A stretch of DNA of 64,000 bases from Caballeronia humi (lineage in GTDB: Bacteria; Pseudomonadota; Gammaproteobacteria; Burkholderiales; Burkholderiaceae), in contig NZ_FCNW02000029.1 of NCBI RefSeq assembly GCF_001544475.1, positions 21,312-85,311 of the forward strand, in the 5' to 3' direction. The translations under genes and the position numbers were made by a program. The notes beneath the pieces were generated by a model. The model searched no databases and was not told the DNA's origin. It was given only the letters and a program-made list of their open reading frames with translations. Of this stretch, positions 62,315 to 64,000 are shown piece by piece; the stretch's first letter is position 1; each line of letters begins with the position of its first letter.

Positions 62315-63007
62315 TCATTGGGGTTTAGGTGGGTTCGATGGGCGAATGGATGCGTCGCAGGTGAAGCGCTCTTGGCCGGAGGGGGAGTGTAGTCCCGTAG
62401 GCATCTGAACGTCGAACTCCACGCGCTTGCCGTCTGGTAGTTTTTCGCCTTGCCCATATTGAAAGCCTGTGACCAATGGGTACCTGTTTATAATTACGCG
62501 ATTGGCGATTTCGCTAATTTTCTCGGCAACATAGAACGCATCCTTGTCTACTGCGATCGTATAGTCCTTCGAGTCTCGATACGGATCAAAGCTTTTCATG
62601 TACACCATTCCATGGAACGTCCGTCCGCTGTCGGTCGAATAGATCAGCGAAATTGAGCAGCCACGGTCACTGCATGCGCGTTCCGGCGGTTGAGACGACG
62701 GAATCACAATGTTCTTTCCAGTGGGGTCGGCATTAATCAACCGGCCTTGAAAGTTCTCGATTCCGTTGCGTCCGAGTTTCTTGCGAATGCTTTCCTTTGT
62801 ATCGTTGTAGTACGTGTCGCCGTGGTGGCAGTCGCTGTAGTTTTCCAGCGAGATGTATCGATGGTCGTCGATGCGGTAAATCACCTGTGCCGGCACGTCA
62901 TAGTGCGGAACCGGCTGCGGTCCCGAATAGCGCGAGCGCTCCGCATCGGAAACGCATGCGGTACACGCGGCGACGCTCAGAATCAGAGCAAATTTAGCGA
63001 CGTTCAC
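62315..63007 (-). CDS. Lipoprotein copy 2 of the tandem array
   Basis: A 230-residue lipoprotein starting at GTG (MNVAKFALILSVAACTACVSD; lipobox VAAC). Residues about 20-135 are almost identical to copies 1 and 3 (YDVPAQVIYRIDDHR, the YNDTKESIRKKLGRNGIENFQ segment, NIVIPSSQPPERACSDRGC, SGRTFHGMVYM). The segment from about 140 to 200 is unique (AVDKDAFYVAEKISEIANR). The last 25 residues (MPTGLHSPSGQERFTCDASIR) are shared again. The conserved Cys pairs suggest a disulfide-stabilised periplasmic domain. The layout resembles T6SS Tli-type immunity lipoproteins; that identity is a hypothesis without an adjacent effector in this window. Confidence 0.85.
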   Translation of the reverse strand: MNVAKFALILSVAACTACVSDAERSRYSGPQPVPHYDVPAQVIYRIDDHRYISLENYSDCHHGDTYYNDTKESIRKKLGRNGIENFQGRLINADPTGKNIVIPSSQPPERACSDRGCSISLIYSTDSGRTFHGMVYMKSFDPYRDSKDYTIAVDKDAFYVAEKISEIANRVIINRYPLVTGFQYGQGEKLPDGKRVEFDVQMPTGLHSPSGQERFTCDASIRPSNPPKPQ

Positions 63008-63010
63008 TTT

Positions 63011-63104
63011 TAGAGTTCTTTCCGCAAGAGTTGTGTGTCGGCTTCGCTTCTCGCAAGGTCCAGTTTATTGTTTGTTGATAAGATTAAACAGACAGGTTGT
63101 CGGG
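63011..63104. repeat. Repeated spacer preceding lipoprotein copy 2
   Basis: Nearly identical to 62221-62314. The minus strand ends LARSEADTQLLRKEL-TAA two bases before the GTG of copy 2. Compared with the outermost spacer, one extra base shifts the frame, so the upstream peptide is broken here. Confidence 0.75.
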
Positions 63105-63788
63105 TCATTGAGATATAACTGAGTTGGATGGGCGAATGGAGGTATCGCAGGTGAAGCGCTCTTGGCCGGAGGGGGAGTGAAGTCCAGCGGGCACCGGTGG
63201 GGCTTCCGCTCCTGTTTCCCATAACCCTCGTGAACCGTCCAGATTTTTAAGGTTAACCGCAGGATAGAGTGGGGCCCTTTTTACGTAGGGATCTGGGTCT
63301 CGCTCTTCGATGTACAGCGCGTCCCTCGTTGTCAAAATTGTGTATCGACTCGAATCCTTAAACGGGTCAAAGCTGTTCATGTACACCATTCCATGGAACG
63401 TCCGTCCGCTGTCGGTCGAATAGATCAGCGAAATTGAGCAGCCACGGTCACTGCACGCGCGTTCCGGCGGTTGAGACGACGGAATCACGATGTTCTTTCC
63501 AGTGGGATCGGCGTTAATCAACCGCCCTTGAAAGTTCTCGATTCCGTTGCGACCGAGTTTCTTGCGAATGCTTTCCTTTGTGTCGTTGTAGTACGTGTCG
63601 CCGTGGTGGCAGTCGCTGTAGTTTTCCAGCGAGATGTATCGATGGTCGTCGATGCGGTAAATCACCTGTGCCGGCACGTCATAGTGCGGAATCGGCTGCG
63701 GTCCCGAATAACGCGAGCGCTCCGCATCGGAAACGCATGCGGTACACGCGGTGACGCTCAGAATCAAAGCAAATTTAGTGACGTTCAT
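63105..63788 (-). CDS. Lipoprotein copy 3 of the tandem array
   Basis: A 227-residue lipoprotein with an ATG start (MNVTKFALILSVTACTACVSD; lipobox VTAC). It shares the conserved N-terminal domain and the GLHSPSGQERFTCDTSIR tail with copies 1 and 2, but its central segment differs (TTRDALYIEERDPDPYVKRAPLY). A Shine-Dalgarno-like AAAGAACTC precedes the ATG, which follows the 26-residue upstream ORF by 2 bp. It is the outermost and probably ancestral copy, adjacent to whatever gene lies beyond the window. A periplasmic immunity role is inferred. Confidence 0.85.
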   Translation of the reverse strand: MNVTKFALILSVTACTACVSDAERSRYSGPQPIPHYDVPAQVIYRIDDHRYISLENYSDCHHGDTYYNDTKESIRKKLGRNGIENFQGRLINADPTGKNIVIPSSQPPERACSDRGCSISLIYSTDSGRTFHGMVYMNSFDPFKDSSRYTILTTRDALYIEERDPDPYVKRAPLYPAVNLKNLDGSRGLWETGAEAPPVPAGLHSPSGQERFTCDTSIRPSNSVISQ

Positions 63789-63790
63789 TT

Positions 63791-63871
63791 TTAGAGTTCT
63801 TTCCGCAAAAGTCGTGCGTCGGATTCGCTTCTCGCCAGGTCTACCGTCTGTTTATCGACGAGATCAGGCAT
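63791..63871 (-). CDS. 26-residue ORF immediately upstream of lipoprotein copy 3
   Basis: MPDLVDKQTVDLARSESD and ARLLRKEL form a basic, helical peptide ending TAA 2 bp before the lipoprotein start. TTAGGTGA precedes its ATG by about 10 nt. The same tail recurs, degenerate, in each repeat spacer. It may be a leader that couples translation or the 3' end of a lost or split upstream gene. An in-frame open stretch extends further upstream to about 63920 without a good start. Confidence 0.4.
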   Translation of the reverse strand: MPDLVDKQTVDLARSESDARLLRKEL

Positions 63872-64000
63872 CGCATATTCACCTAAGGCAATGCTGAAAA
63901 AGGTCAACGCATCAGGGTGGCAGGCCGTTTATATTGAATGAGACAAAAGACCCTAGCGATGGCAGCAGATCAAGGCGCCGGCTTCGAGCAGTATCGTCGG

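Noticed and set aside
62275..62457. A 60-residue frame ending NLIDKQ in the copy 1-copy 2 junction
   Set aside because: It overlaps the end of copy 2 out of frame and carries no start signal; the shared NLIDKQ end is explained by the repeated spacer.
63010..63222. A 70-residue frame spanning the end of lipoprotein copy 3 and the following spacer
   Set aside because: Its first part is antisense-frame sequence of the lipoprotein; only the last 16 residues match the repeated spacer tail, so it is described as repeat, not as a gene.

Overview
The window is high-GC DNA with dense, short-gapped operons. Its gene content (a MarR/NodT/EmrAB efflux cluster, an IorAB-type molybdenum hydroxylase, DUF2970, an FlhD homologue, BKACE, tandem GLUG exoproteins) points to a Burkholderiaceae beta-proteobacterium, most likely the Paraburkholderia/Caballeronia group. 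That assignment rests on recognised families and not on a database search. No tRNA, rRNA, transposase or CRISPR array was recognised.

Layout. 1-7.3 kb: the tail of an MFS gene, a cupin and azoreductase pair, and divergently marR-nodT-emrA-emrB, with related palindromes at three upstream positions. 7.3-14.6 kb: a Tat-exported tyrosinase and two tandem TpsA-like GLUG exoproteins without a visible TpsB. 14.9-21.5 kb: a MocR-type regulator, DUF2970, a siroheme sulfite/nitrite reductase with DUF934, a decayed CaiB/BaiF remnant, an alpha/beta hydrolase and an FAD 2-hydroxyacid dehydrogenase. 21.6-27.9 kb: an unusual two-metallopeptidase locus. An M14 carboxypeptidase-von Willebrand A fusion is translationally coupled to a small propeptide-like protein, and divergently lies an HExxHxxGxxH zincin followed by a small secreted protein. 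27.9-35 kb: a LysR-controlled catabolic operon (Fe-dependent alcohol dehydrogenase, MFS, FMN hydroxyacid oxidase, atypical SDR, semialdehyde dehydrogenase) closed by a strong terminator. 35-37.6 kb: an orphan squalene/phytoene synthase and a membrane protein fused to an LRAT-like cysteine-hydrolase domain. 37.9-42.7 kb: a periplasmic Mo-hydroxylase (2Fe-2S subunit, Mo subunit, triheme cytochrome c) and a dienelactone hydrolase. 42.7-43.7 kb: an orphan flhD between two related 73-74-residue proteins.

43.8-53.9 kb is one long leftward sugar-acid operon: GntR regulator, SDR, BKACE, MBL hydrolase, RbsB/RbsA/fused RbsC-RbsC transporter, gulonate-dehydrogenase-like enzyme and SMP-30 lactonase. By analogy with known deoxyribonate catabolism, I infer a route in which a lactone is opened, the acid is oxidised at C3 and the 3-keto acid is cleaved with acetyl-CoA. 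LrgA/LrgB follow (54.1-55.2 kb). Then comes a leftward HMG-CoA-lyase/CoA-transferase/HppD/MFS operon with a divergent LysR (55.3-61.2 kb). A hairpin-forming leader carrying an identical 17-bp block precedes two unrelated genes 11 kb apart, in the two leftward operons.

The right end (61.4-63.9 kb) holds a tandem triplication of a lipoprotein gene. The three copies share nearly identical N-terminal regions and identical-style tails but differ strongly in a central segment. One copy is frameshifted by an 8-bp duplication, and a truncated fourth repeat flanks the array. This diversified array resembles an immunity-gene (T6SS Tli-like) island and, with the two-metallopeptidase locus, is the best candidate for undescribed biology here.
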